Of a stretch of DNA of 64,000 bases, positions 1 to 8,895 are shown in pieces. The stretch covers positions 1 to 64,000 of the forward strand of contig NZ_BMTP01000022.1 in assembly GCF_014649735.1 (NCBI RefSeq), in the 5' to 3' direction. Each line of letters starts with the position of its first letter. Position 1 is the stretch's first letter. Under the pieces are notes generated by a model. It had not been told where the DNA came from. It made no database searches and saw only the letters and a list, made by a program, of their open reading frames with translations. The DNA is from Streptomyces lavendofoliae. Lineage in GTDB: Bacteria; Actinomycetota; Actinomycetes; Streptomycetales; Streptomycetaceae. The translations under genes were made by a program, and so were the position numbers.

Positions 1-1
1 G

Positions 2-1207
2 GTAGGGCGGCGGTGGCTGGGGCCGGGGTCGAACCGGCGACCTTCCGCTTTTCAGGCGGACACCGCCCGCCAGACCGGCTTCGGCGGCGACCGCGACCGC
101 CGCGTCTCCTGGGGGGCCGAGGCCGGCCAGGACCCGCGCCGCCCGGCCGCCGCCGACCCGACCGGCGGCGCGCTGCCCGGCGTACGGAACGTGGAGCCGG
201 AGCCGGCGAAGGCGGCGTCCCCGGAGGGGACGGTCACCCTCCGCGCGGTCGCCCCACAGCCCCACCCCGAGCAGCCCGCCGACGGCACCATGACCATCCG
301 GGCCGCCGCCCCCGACACGCCACGCACGCCGCAGGCCCCCGGGCAGCCGCAGCAGCCCCTGCCCCTGCCCCTGCCGCTGCCGGCCGCACAGGCCCAGGCC
401 CCGGCTCCTGCCGCCCGGCCCGTGGCCCCGCAGCCGTCGCCCGCCCCTGCGGCGCCCGTGCCCGCCCCTGCCCCGGCGCCCACCCCCGTCCCGGCCCCTG
501 CCCCCGCCACCCCCGCCCCCGCAGCCGCCCCCACCGCTCCCACCGCTCCCGTCACCGACGGGCCGGGCGGCGGTGCCGCGTCCTGGGCGCAGCAGGTGCA
601 CCAGCTGGCCCGGCCGGAGGCCCAGGCCCAGCCGCAGGCGCATTCCCAGCAGCCCGTCCTGCCGTGGAAGCCACCGGTCGCCGACCCGTTCCTGGCGGTC
701 GCGCAGGCGCAGGCCGCCGCCCGCCCGGCCGGGCTCGGCAGGCGGTTCGCGGCCCGGCTGATCGACACCGTGGTCCTCGGGGCGGCCGTCGGAGCCGTCG
801 CCGTCCCGTTCGTCTCCAAGGCGCTCGACCACATCGACGGCAAGATCCAGCAGGCCAAGCAGTCGGGCGAGACGGTCACCGTCTGGCTCCTGGACGGCAC
901 CACCTCCACGTACTTCGGCATCGTGCTCGCCGCGCTGCTGGTGCTGGGCGTGCTGTACGAGGCGCTGCCGACCGCGAAGTGGGGCCGCACGCTCGGCAAG
1001 AAGCTGCTGGGGCTCGACGTGCGGGACATCGAGTCGCACGAGCCCCCGACGTTCGGGGCCGCGCTGCGCCGCTGGCTGGTCTACGGGGTGCTGGGCATCC
1101 TGGTGGTCGGCGTGGTCGACGTCCTGTGGTGCCTGTTCGACCGTCCCTGGCGCCAGTGCTGGCACGACAAGGCCGCCCACACCTTCGTCGCAGGGCGGAG
1201 CGGGTAG
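2..1207 (+). pseudogene. RDD-family membrane protein, 5'-truncated
   Basis: The reading frame is open from the left edge to the stop at 1207 and runs through the tRNA-Phe fragment, so its beginning is not native. A GTG at 191 could give a 338-residue product. The middle is a long Ala/Pro-rich linker (about 270-680). The C-terminal third is an RDD domain, with an Arg-Phe-Ala-Ala-Arg-Leu-Ile-Asp entry motif near 745 and three hydrophobic segments. Related Streptomyces proteins, as I recall them, carry an N-terminal DUF2510 domain before the Ala/Pro linker; none is visible here. RDD proteins are small integral membrane proteins of mostly unknown function. A second RDD gene follows after 55 bases. 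Confidence 0.7.
12..61 (-). tRNA. 3' half of a tRNA-Phe(GAA) gene, fragment
   Basis: Read on the minus strand, this stretch folds as the 3' half of a tRNA. The anticodon stem is 56-60 with 44-48 and its seven-base loop at 49-55 carries GAA. A five-base variable loop follows, then a complete T arm (22-38) with the TTCGA core, then the 3' acceptor strand (15-21). The 5' half should lie to the right, but no D arm or 5' acceptor strand is there. From about position 62 the DNA is instead coding sequence of an RDD-family gene. The gene is therefore a partial duplicate, as left at integration sites that use tRNA 3' ends, or an assembly joint. Confidence 0.75.
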
Positions 1208-1262
1208 CCCGAACGGCGGGTGATCGTTTGCGGCGGCCCGCCGGCCGGGATGCACTGCCCAC

Positions 1263-2018
1263 ATGAGCAACGAACCACCGGCGCCCGGTCAGCAGCCCCC
1301 CGACGACGACCCGTTCCGCAAGAGGCCGCAGGACGACGGCTCCCAGCCGCCGCCCGCGCCGCCCCCGGGTGGCGGCGGCCCCTACGGCGGCGGAGGTCCG
1401 TACGGCGGACAGGGGCCGTACGGCGGCGGAGGTCCGTACGACGGCGGACCCGGCGGCGGACCCGGGGGACCCTACGGCGGGGGCCCCGGCGGCGGGCCGT
1501 ACGGCGGTGGTCCGTACGGCTACGGCGGGGCCGACCCGCTCGCGGGGATGCCGCCGCTGGCCGAGTCGGGGCGGCGTGTCCTGGCCCGGCTCATCGACTG
1601 GCTCATCATCGTGGTGCCGCTGGCGCTCATCGGCATCCCCTTCAACATCTACGCCAGGGTGTCCGACCGAACCGACGTGGCGGACGTATGGCAGGCCGAC
1701 GACGGCGGGCAGTGGGTCTTCCAGCTCATCACCATCGTGGCGTACATCGCCTACGACACCCTCATGACCACCAAGAGGCACGGCCAGACGATCGGCAAGC
1801 GGCTGATGGGCATGCGGGTGGCGATGCTCAACGACGGCAGCGTGCCGAACACCGGCGCCGCGCTGACCCGGGCGGTGGTGCTGTGGCTGCCCGCGCTGAT
1901 CTGCTGCGCCTGCCTGTGGCCGCTGCTCATCCTCATCCTCATCCTGGTCGACAAGCCGTACAAGCAGGGCCTGCACGACAAGGCGGCCAAGACCGTCGTC
2001 GTGTCAACGACGCAGTGA
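1263..2018 (+). CDS. RDD-family membrane protein
   Basis: 251 residues. The first 100 are disordered and Gly/Pro/Tyr-rich with repeated GPYGG units. The rest is an RDD domain starting at an Arg-Arg-Val-Leu-Ala-Arg-Leu-Ile-Asp motif near residue 104, with three membrane segments (about 108-128, 158-172 and 210-235). The family is found in bacterial membranes and no single activity is established; transport and ion homeostasis roles are known for some members. The gene lies 55 bases behind another RDD gene and is probably co-transcribed with it. Its last 15 bases overlap the 3' end of a small gene on the other strand. Confidence 0.85.
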   Translation: MSNEPPAPGQQPPDDDPFRKRPQDDGSQPPPAPPPGGGGPYGGGGPYGGQGPYGGGGPYDGGPGGGPGGPYGGGPGGGPYGGGPYGYGGADPLAGMPPLAESGRRVLARLIDWLIIVVPLALIGIPFNIYARVSDRTDVADVWQADDGGQWVFQLITIVAYIAYDTLMTTKRHGQTIGKRLMGMRVAMLNDGSVPNTGAALTRAVVLWLPALICCACLWPLLILILILVDKPYKQGLHDKAAKTVVVSTTQ

Positions 2019-2252
2019 ATGCTCCCTGCGCTCGGCCGGCACCGGGGGCCGGACCGCCGGGTCGTACGCCGAGCGGCGTGCGGCGGGCGTCGGCAGGGTC
2101 ATCGCGACCAGCAGGCCGAGCGCGAGCGCGACCATCCCGATCAGCGCGACACCCAGTCCGGAGGGGGTGCGGGAGAGCAGCAGCATGGCGACGGTCGCGA
2201 AGACGACGGTGGCCGAACCGTAGGCGAGCTGTGCGGCGGTCGGACGCGGCAT
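2004..2252 (-). CDS. small two-TM membrane protein
   Basis: 82 residues from the ATG at 2252, chosen because a GAGGA sequence sits about 12 bases upstream; the frame extends further but without a site. Two hydrophobic segments (about residues 8-25 and 34-52) make it an integral membrane protein with a polar C-terminal tail. No family with known function is recognised. It is convergent with the RDD gene and overlaps its end by 15 bases. It reads divergently from the following M6 protease gene. Confidence 0.6.
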   Translation of the reverse strand: MPRPTAAQLAYGSATVVFATVAMLLLSRTPSGLGVALIGMVALALGLLVAMTLPTPAARRSAYDPAVRPPVPAERREHSLRR

Positions 2253-2475
2253 GGCGGGTTCCGTCCTCGAAGCTGGAGCACCGGATGGGGGAGTCTCACG
2301 CAACTCGGTCGCACTGACTTCTGACTGTACGACGGCGGATGCCCGAGAGGAACCGGTAGTAAGCGTGACCTAACCCACGGTACCGGTGCATGGGGGGCGC
2401 ACAGCATCACGGCCTATGCCATCTGGCCGGAAGTCGGCGCCCGTTGACGCGATACGCAGGGGAGGACCGCATCAA

Positions 2476-4938
2476 GTGAGCTTTCGCAGAACGGTGTTGA
2501 GCGTCCTGGCCGCACTCACCGCCCTGACCGCGTCCGCCGCCGGGCCCACCGCCCGGGCCGCGCCCCCTGCCGCCGCCGGCGTCCCGGCCGGTGCCGGGAC
2601 CCTCGCCACGACCGGCGCCGCCGCGGTGCCCTCCACCACCGCGCCCGTGCACGACGACGCGTCGCGCGGCGCCGCCGAGGGGAAGCACGACGGTCACGTC
2701 ATCGACGGGCCGTTCAGCGCCCGGCAGCGCCAGCAGCGGCAGGTGGCCCTGGAGCAGGTGCTCAGCGGCCGGGCGAAGGTGGAGCGGCGCGGCGGGTCCA
2801 GAGTCGTGAAGCTCGGGGACCGGAAGTTCGTGGAACTGGGGCGGGAGCGCACGGACAAGATCTTCACCATCCTGGTGGAGTTCGGCGACAAGGTCGACGA
2901 CTCCACGATGTACGACCCGGACGGGCCGGGCGGTCCGAAGCCGCCGGTCGTCAAGTACGGCGGTACGCCGGGGCCGCGGCACAACCGGATCCCCGAGCCG
3001 GACCGGGCGAGCGACAACTCGACCGACTGGCGCCCCGACTACGACCGCGAGCACTACCGGCGGCTGTACTTCGGCGAGGGCGACGGGGTGGAGTCGCTGA
3101 AGACGTACTACGAGAAGACCTCTTCCGGCCGTTACTCGGTGGAGGGCGAGGTCTCGGACTGGGTGCGGGTCGAGTACAACGAGGCCCGGTACGGCTCGAA
3201 CTACTGCGGCGGCAACAACTGCCCCAACGTGGAGGACCTGGTCTCCGACGGGGTGGCCGCCTGGGTCGCCGACCAGAGGGCGAGGGGCAGGACGGCCGAA
3301 CGGATCAGGGAGCAGGTGGCGCGGTTCGACGAGTGGGACCGCACGGACCACGACAACGACGGGAACTTCAACGAGCCGGACGGCTACATCGACCACTTCC
3401 AGATCGTGCACGCGGGCGAGGACGGCTCCGCGGGCGGCGGCGCCCAGGGGCCGGACGCGCTGTGGGCGCACCGGGGGTACGCGTACAGCAGGGACGACGG
3501 GGACACCGGCCCGGCGGGGTTCAGGGCGGGGGGCGTGCCCATCGGCGACACCGGCCTGTGGGTGGGGGACTACACGATGCAGCCGGAGAACGGCGGGCTG
3601 GGCGTCTTCGCCCACGAGTACGCCCACGACCTGGGCCTGCCGGACCTGTACGACACCAACAACGTGGCGGGGGTCGAGAACTCGGTCGGCTTCTGGTCGC
3701 TGATGTCGTCCGGTTCGTGGCTCGGCAGGGGCGAGGAGGCGATCGGCGACCTGCCGGGCGACATGACGGCGTGGGACAAGCTCCAGCTGGGCTGGCTCAA
3801 CTACGAGCGGGCCGAGGCGGCGACCGCGTCGGCGCACACGCTGGGCGTCTCGGCGTACAACACCGACCTGCCGCAGGCCCTGGTCGTCGAGCTGCCGGAG
3901 AAGTCGGTGACCACGCCGGTGGTGAAGCCGGCCCAGGGAGCGGGGCAGTGGTGGAGCGACCACGGCGACAGCCTGTCCCACACGCTGTCCCGGCCGGTCG
4001 ATCTCACCGGCAGGAGCCGGGCCGAGCTGACGCTGGACGGCTGGTGGGACATCGAGAAGGACTACGACTACCTCTACACGCAGGTCTCCACGGACGGCGG
4101 CGAGAGCTGGAAGGCGGTCGACGGTACGGCGGACGGTGAGGCGATCACCAGGGACGGCGGCGACAAGCCCGCCCTGACCGGGGTGTCGGAGACGTACCGG
4201 AAGCTGGTGTACCCGCTGGACGCGTACGCGGGGAAGCGGATCGTCCTGCGGTTCCGCTACAAGACGGACGGCGGGGTGGCCGGCAAGGGCTTCGCGGCGG
4301 ACAACATCGCCGTGCGGGCCGACGGCGTCACGCTGTTCGCGGACGACGGCGAGGCGCGGAGCGGCGCGGGCTGGACGGCGCGGGGCTTCGCGCGGGTGGG
4401 TGAGGCGGTCACGGGGGACTACCCGCAGTACTACATCGCGGAGAACCGGCAGTACGTCGGTTACGACAGGACCCTGGAGACGGGCCCGTACCACTTCGGC
4501 TTTCCCAAGCCGCGGGACAACTGGGTGGAGCACTACGCCTACCGGCCGGGCCTGATGATCTGGCAGTGGGACACCTCACAGCGCGACAACAACGTGACCG
4601 ACCACCCGGGCCAGGGGCTGCTGCTGCCGGTGGACGCCCATCCCCGGCCCATGACGTGGGCGGACGGCTCGCTGATGTCCAACAAGATCGCCCCCTACGA
4701 CGCGGCCTTCAGCCGGTACCCGGTGCCCGGATTCACCCTCCATAAAAGGGGTGTTCCTCAGCAGATCCGCCCTCATCCGGGTAATCCCGCCTTCGATGAC
4801 CACAAGGGTGTGTACTGGTACGACGAGAACCAGTTCGGCGGGGTGCGGACCACGGACACCAACACCCGGATCGCCATCGTGGACCAGCCGCCGAACGGCG
4901 CGTCGGTCACCGTGGAAGTGGGTCCGTCGGCCGGATGA
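2476..4938 (+). CDS. secreted M6-family metalloprotease (immune inhibitor A type), copy 1
   Basis: 820 residues from the GTG at 2476, which has GGAGG ten bases upstream and begins a clean signal peptide. An earlier in-frame GTG at 2386 would bury that signal. A propeptide region is followed by the M6 catalytic domain with the zinc motif HEYAHDLGLPD near residue 380 and a Met-turn region about 30 residues later. A C-terminal half with immune-inhibitor-A-like beta domains follows. The product should be an exported zinc endopeptidase that degrades extracellular proteins. A close paralogue follows in tandem. Codons around 4738-4803 are unusually AT-rich at third positions compared with the rest of the gene. 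Confidence 0.93.
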   Translation: MSFRRTVLSVLAALTALTASAAGPTARAAPPAAAGVPAGAGTLATTGAAAVPSTTAPVHDDASRGAAEGKHDGHVIDGPFSARQRQQRQVALEQVLSGRAKVERRGGSRVVKLGDRKFVELGRERTDKIFTILVEFGDKVDDSTMYDPDGPGGPKPPVVKYGGTPGPRHNRIPEPDRASDNSTDWRPDYDREHYRRLYFGEGDGVESLKTYYEKTSSGRYSVEGEVSDWVRVEYNEARYGSNYCGGNNCPNVEDLVSDGVAAWVADQRARGRTAERIREQVARFDEWDRTDHDNDGNFNEPDGYIDHFQIVHAGEDGSAGGGAQGPDALWAHRGYAYSRDDGDTGPAGFRAGGVPIGDTGLWVGDYTMQPENGGLGVFAHEYAHDLGLPDLYDTNNVAGVENSVGFWSLMSSGSWLGRGEEAIGDLPGDMTAWDKLQLGWLNYERAEAATASAHTLGVSAYNTDLPQALVVELPEKSVTTPVVKPAQGAGQWWSDHGDSLSHTLSRPVDLTGRSRAELTLDGWWDIEKDYDYLYTQVSTDGGESWKAVDGTADGEAITRDGGDKPALTGVSETYRKLVYPLDAYAGKRIVLRFRYKTDGGVAGKGFAADNIAVRADGVTLFADDGEARSGAGWTARGFARVGEAVTGDYPQYYIAENRQYVGYDRTLETGPYHFGFPKPRDNWVEHYAYRPGLMIWQWDTSQRDNNVTDHPGQGLLLPVDAHPRPMTWADGSLMSNKIAPYDAAFSRYPVPGFTLHKRGVPQQIRPHPGNPAFDDHKGVYWYDENQFGGVRTTDTNTRIAIVDQPPNGASVTVEVGPSAG

Positions 4939-5147
4939 CCAGCCGGTTTCCCGCCCGGCCGGGGTCGGGCCGACTGTTCGCATTGCGGATCCGGCTGTTC
5001 ACATAGAGCACTTGGCCTGTCCAAGTCAAGGTCTGTCTTTTCGCGTCATTCTCCGGTCGAATGTCGTCACTTGTGGCGCGACACCGCACGCGGATACGAC
5101 ATCAACCCCCCATCCGCGGTTCGCGGGCGCGGGGAGGACAAGATCAA

Positions 5148-7601
5148 GTGACCAGCAGACGACGGGCTTTCAGGGCCTCCGCGGTGATCGTGGCGCTGGC
5201 CGCCACCGCCGCGACGGCCTCGGCCTTCACGACGGCCCAGGCCGACAACCGCCCCACCAACGGCATCGAGCGCCATGACCCGGCACCGGGCGCGCACGAC
5301 GCGCACGGTGCCCCCGGGCACGACCACGCCGCCAAGGTCGACCACGACCTCGACGGACCGTTCAGCAAGCAGCAGGCCCAGGCGCGCGAAGCGGCGCTGG
5401 AGCAGGTGCTGGCCGGCGACCTCAAGGTGGAGCGCAGGGGTGCCTCCAAGGTCGTCAAGCTCGACGACAAGAAGTACGTCGAGCTGGGCCGCGAGAAGAC
5501 CGACAAGATCTTCACGATCCTCGTCGAGTTCGGCGACAAGGTCGACAACACCACGCTCATCGACCGCGCGGACGACGGCGACGACACCACGCTCAAGCCG
5601 AAGTTCGGCGGCACGCCCGGTCCGCTGCACAACGCGATAGCCGAGCCGGACCGCTCGAAGGACAACTCGACGGCCTGGCAGAAGGACTACAACCAGCAGC
5701 ACTTCCAGGACCTGTACTTCGGCACCGGCAAGGACAAGAAGACCGGTCAGCAGAAGCAGTCCCTGAAGACCTACTACGAGAAGACCTCCTCCGGCCGCTA
5801 CTCGGTCGACGGCGCGGTCTCCGACTGGGTCAAGGTCGAGTACAACGAGGCCCGCTACGGCTCCAACTACTGCGGCAGCACCAACTGCGCCAACGTGTGG
5901 GACGCCGTCCGCGACGGTGTGACCGCCTGGACCGCGCAGCAGAAGGCGGCCGGCAAGACCGACGCCGAGATCAAGGCGCAGCTGGCCCAGTACGACCAGT
6001 GGGACCGCTACGACTTCGACGCCGACGGCAACTTCAACGAGGCCGACGGCTACATCGACCACTTCCAGATCGTCCACGCCGGTGAGGACGAGTCCGCGGG
6101 CGGCGGCGCCCAGGGCACCGACGCGCTGTGGGCCCACCGCTGGTACGCGTACGGCACCGACGCCGGCAAGACCGGCCCGGCGCAGAACAAGGCCGGCGGC
6201 ACGCAGATCGGCGACACCGGCATCTGGGTCGGCGACTACACGATGCAGCCGGAGAACGGCGGCCTCGGCGTCTTCGCCCACGAGTACGGCCACGACCTGG
6301 GCCTGCCGGACCTGTACGACACCTCCGGCCGCGCCGGCGCGGAGAACTCGACCGGCTTCTGGTCGCTGATGTCGTCCGGCTCCTGGCTGGGCACGGGCAA
6401 GAACGAGATCGGCGACCTGCCGGGCGACATGACCGCCTGGGACAAGCTCCAGCTGGGCTGGCTCAACTACGAGAAGGCCAAGGCGGCGACGAAGTCCAAG
6501 CACACGCTGGGCGTCGCGGAGTACAACACCAAGAACCCCCAGGCGCTCGTCGTCGAGCTGCCGAAGAAGAAGGTCTCCACCGCCGTCGTGAAGCCCTCCG
6601 AGGGCTCCAGGCAGTGGTGGAGCGACATGGGTGACGACCTCAAGAACACCCTCACCCGGTCCGTCGACCTCACCGGCAAGACCAAGGCCGAGCTGACGCT
6701 CGACGGCTGGTGGGACATCGAGAAGGACTACGACTACCTCTACACCGAGGTGTCGACCGACGGCGGCAAGCAGTGGACCGCGCTGGCGGGCACGGCCAAC
6801 GGCAAGGCCATCCCGGTCGACGCCAGCGGCGCCCCGTCCCTGACGGACGTCTCCGGCGGCCACCAGAAGCTCGTGTACCCGCTGGACGCCTACGCCGGCA
6901 AGAAGTTCGACCTCCGCTTCCGCTACCAGACGGACGGCGGCGCGGGCGGCAAGGGCTTCACGGCCGACGCCATCACCCTCACGGCGGACGGCGCGGCCGT
7001 CTTCTCCGACAACGCCGAGGGCGACGACAACGGCTGGACCGCCAAGGGCTTCTCGCGGATCGGTGAGTCCTTCACCAACGAGTACGAGCAGTACTACATC
7101 GCCGAGAACCGCCAGTACGTGTCGTACGACAAGACCCTCAAGGTCGGCCCGTACAACTTCGGCTTCGCGGCGCCGATGGACTCCTGGGTGGAGCACTACC
7201 CGTACCAGACCGGTCTGCTGGTCTGGCAGTGGGACACCTCCCAGAAGGACAACAACACCGCCGTCCACCCGGGCCAGGGCCTGATCCTGCCGGTCGACGC
7301 GCACGCCACCCCGACGAAGTGGGCCGACGGCACGCTGATGCGCAACCGCATCCAGGCCTACGACTCGCCGTTCAGCCTCTACCGGACGACCGGGCTCACC
7401 CTGCACAAGGCGGGTGTCGAGGCGAAGGTCCCGTCGCTGCGCGGTGTCTCCGCCTTCGACGACCGCAAGGGCGTCTACTGGTACGAGTCGAACCCGCGTG
7501 CGGGCGTCAAGGTAACTGACACCAACACCAAGATCGCGATCGTCAAGCAGCCGACGAACGGCCAGACGATCACGGTCCAGGTCGGCCCGTCGGCGAAGTA
7601 G
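5148..7601 (+). CDS. secreted M6-family metalloprotease (immune inhibitor A type), copy 2
   Basis: 817 residues from the GTG at 5148 behind a GGGGAGG site, the same start layout as the upstream paralogue. It has a signal peptide, a propeptide, the M6 zinc motif HEYGHDLGLPD at about residue 378 and a long C-terminal region collinear with copy 1 to the end. It is Lys-rich where copy 1 is Arg-rich. It is expected to be an exported zinc protease. The tandem pair has a 209-base gap holding its own upstream region, so separate expression is possible. A strong hairpin terminator follows at 7628. Confidence 0.93.
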   Translation: MTSRRRAFRASAVIVALAATAATASAFTTAQADNRPTNGIERHDPAPGAHDAHGAPGHDHAAKVDHDLDGPFSKQQAQAREAALEQVLAGDLKVERRGASKVVKLDDKKYVELGREKTDKIFTILVEFGDKVDNTTLIDRADDGDDTTLKPKFGGTPGPLHNAIAEPDRSKDNSTAWQKDYNQQHFQDLYFGTGKDKKTGQQKQSLKTYYEKTSSGRYSVDGAVSDWVKVEYNEARYGSNYCGSTNCANVWDAVRDGVTAWTAQQKAAGKTDAEIKAQLAQYDQWDRYDFDADGNFNEADGYIDHFQIVHAGEDESAGGGAQGTDALWAHRWYAYGTDAGKTGPAQNKAGGTQIGDTGIWVGDYTMQPENGGLGVFAHEYGHDLGLPDLYDTSGRAGAENSTGFWSLMSSGSWLGTGKNEIGDLPGDMTAWDKLQLGWLNYEKAKAATKSKHTLGVAEYNTKNPQALVVELPKKKVSTAVVKPSEGSRQWWSDMGDDLKNTLTRSVDLTGKTKAELTLDGWWDIEKDYDYLYTEVSTDGGKQWTALAGTANGKAIPVDASGAPSLTDVSGGHQKLVYPLDAYAGKKFDLRFRYQTDGGAGGKGFTADAITLTADGAAVFSDNAEGDDNGWTAKGFSRIGESFTNEYEQYYIAENRQYVSYDKTLKVGPYNFGFAAPMDSWVEHYPYQTGLLVWQWDTSQKDNNTAVHPGQGLILPVDAHATPTKWADGTLMRNRIQAYDSPFSLYRTTGLTLHKAGVEAKVPSLRGVSAFDDRKGVYWYESNPRAGVKVTDTNTKIAIVKQPTNGQTITVQVGPSAK

Positions 7602-7627
7602 TACGCATCGTCGCAGGTCAAAGCATG

Positions 7628-7661
7628 ATCGGCCGTCGCCCACTAGCGGGCGGCGGCCGAT
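7628..7661 (+). terminator. hairpin terminator after the second M6 protease gene
   Basis: The arms ATCGGCCGTCGCC and GGCGGCGGCCGAT (one G-U pair) enclose a short loop. They are followed by TTCTGTTT, an intrinsic terminator with an unusually clear T-rich tail for this GC content. Confidence 0.85.
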
Positions 7662-7724
7662 TCTGTTTAGGTGCGTGGTGACCCGTTCTTATTGACACAC
7701 CATCTCACGGGGGAGTGGTCCCGC

Positions 7725-8057
7725 ATGCCCGGCGGAGGTTTCACCAAGTTGCCCGGAGGCAACGTCGTGGTCGCGCTCAGCCTGCCCAACCCGGTCGGCG
7801 ACGGCTCCACGGTCCGCGTCCTGGTCCACGCCGTGAACCGCGCCCGCGCCCTGACCCGGCTGCGGAACCTCGGGCTGCGCGCGGTCTACCTGCGGGGCAA
7901 CACCCACCCGCCCACCCCGGACGAGATCACCGCGGTACTGCACCACCCGGACGGCCTGCTCTGGCGCACCGTCCCGGAGGCCCACACCGAGCTGTGGCAC
8001 CCCATTCGCGCCCTGCTCCCACGGAGCCGCGCCTGGGGCGCCCCGACCGCCCCCTGA
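7725..8057 (+). CDS. hypothetical protein, about 110 residues
   Basis: The ATG at 7725 has a GGGGGAG ribosome site nine bases upstream (7709-7715), and a TTGACA lies at 7692. The product is soluble, with no signal or membrane segment. Its early part reads like a beta-strand rich domain. Its middle (VHAVNRARALTRLRNLGLRA) is helical and basic. No family is recognised. It stands alone between the protease terminator and convergent pncA. Coding is supported by the start site, the codon pattern and the frame running to 8057. Confidence 0.6.
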   Translation: MPGGGFTKLPGGNVVVALSLPNPVGDGSTVRVLVHAVNRARALTRLRNLGLRAVYLRGNTHPPTPDEITAVLHHPDGLLWRTVPEAHTELWHPIRALLPRSRAWGAPTAP

Positions 8058-8109
8058 CCGGCGGGGGCGGGCCGTGGCCCTGCCCCGGCGGAAGGGCTCC
8101 CGTACGGGG

Positions 8110-8697
8110 TCAGACGACCGGCTTGCCGGTCAGCTCGACGCCCGCCGCGCGCAGCTCGCTCAGGGCCCGCTCCGTGGTGTCCTCCGCGACGCCCGCCGTG
8201 AGGTCCAGCAGCACCTGGGTGCGGAACCCCTCGCGCGCCGCGTCCAGCGCGGTGGCGCGCACGCAGTGGTCGGTGGCGATGCCCACCACGTCCACCTCCG
8301 TGACCCCCCGCTGCCGGAGCCAGTCGGCCAGCCGGACGTCGTTCTCGTCGGCGCCCTCGAAGCCGCTGTACGCCGCCGCGTACGCCCCCTTGTCGAACAC
8401 CGCGTCGATCGCGCCGGACGCGACCGCCGGCGCGAAGTTCGGGTGGAAGCCCACGCCTTCCGTACCGGCCACGCAGTGCCTCGGCCAGGAGGCCACGTAG
8501 TCGGGCCGGTCGGAGAAGTGGTCGCCCGGGTCGACGTGGTGGTCACGGGTGGCCACCACGTGCTGGTACACGGCCCCGGCGGCCTCGCCGACCAGGTCCG
8601 TGATGGCGGCGGCGACATCGGCTCCGCCCGCCACCGCGAGGCTGCCGCCTTCGCAGAAGTCGTTCTGGACGTCGACGACGATCAGTGCGCGGTGCAT
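8110..8697 (-). CDS. pncA: nicotinamidase
   Basis: 195 residues. Isochorismatase-fold amidohydrolase that turns nicotinamide into nicotinate for NAD salvage. The catalytic Asp lies in the N-terminal VVDVQNDF motif (Asp9). A metal-binding stretch with Asp and His follows near residue 52, and the nucleophilic Cys is in the TDHCVRATA motif. The ATG at 8697 has AAGGA upstream. The next gene in the same direction, pncB, supplies the next enzyme of the pathway, though a 185-base gap containing a short tandem repeat separates the two. Confidence 0.93.
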   Translation of the reverse strand: MHRALIVVDVQNDFCEGGSLAVAGGADVAAAITDLVGEAAGAVYQHVVATRDHHVDPGDHFSDRPDYVASWPRHCVAGTEGVGFHPNFAPAVASGAIDAVFDKGAYAAAYSGFEGADENDVRLADWLRQRGVTEVDVVGIATDHCVRATALDAAREGFRTQVLLDLTAGVAEDTTERALSELRAAGVELTGKPVV

Positions 8698-8844
8698 GGC
8701 GGTTGTCCTTCGGTGGGGGAGCGGTCGGTCGGGCGTTCGGGCGGGGTGCCGGGGGGCGGGAACGAGCCTAGGGATTTCCCCGCCCCGGCGGGAGGGGGCG
8801 TTCGACGCCGCCGTTCCCGCCGGGGCCGGGTGCCGGACGTGTCC

Positions 8845-8895
8845 GGGACCGGACGTACTCCGGGACCGGACGTACTCCGGGATCAGACGTACTCC
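8845..8895. repeat. three 17-bp tandem repeats over the pncB stop
   Basis: Units at 8845-8861, 8862-8878 and 8879-8895. The first two are identical (GGGACCGGACGTACTCC) and the third differs at two bases. The third contains the last codons (Glu-Tyr-Val) and stop of pncB, so the other two are copies of the gene's own 3' end. Confidence 0.85.

Noticed and set aside
12..90. A complete tRNA-Phe gene
   Set aside because: No D arm or 5' acceptor strand is present to the right of the anticodon stem.
2407..4533. Long open frame (about 700 codons) antisense to the first M6 protease
   Set aside because: It is a mirror of a clear protease gene in very GC-rich DNA; its product is low-complexity Arg/Val/Leu with no domain, and no start site is seen.
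5067..7643. Long open frame antisense to the second M6 protease
   Set aside because: Same reason: codon bias of the sense gene keeps the opposite frame open.
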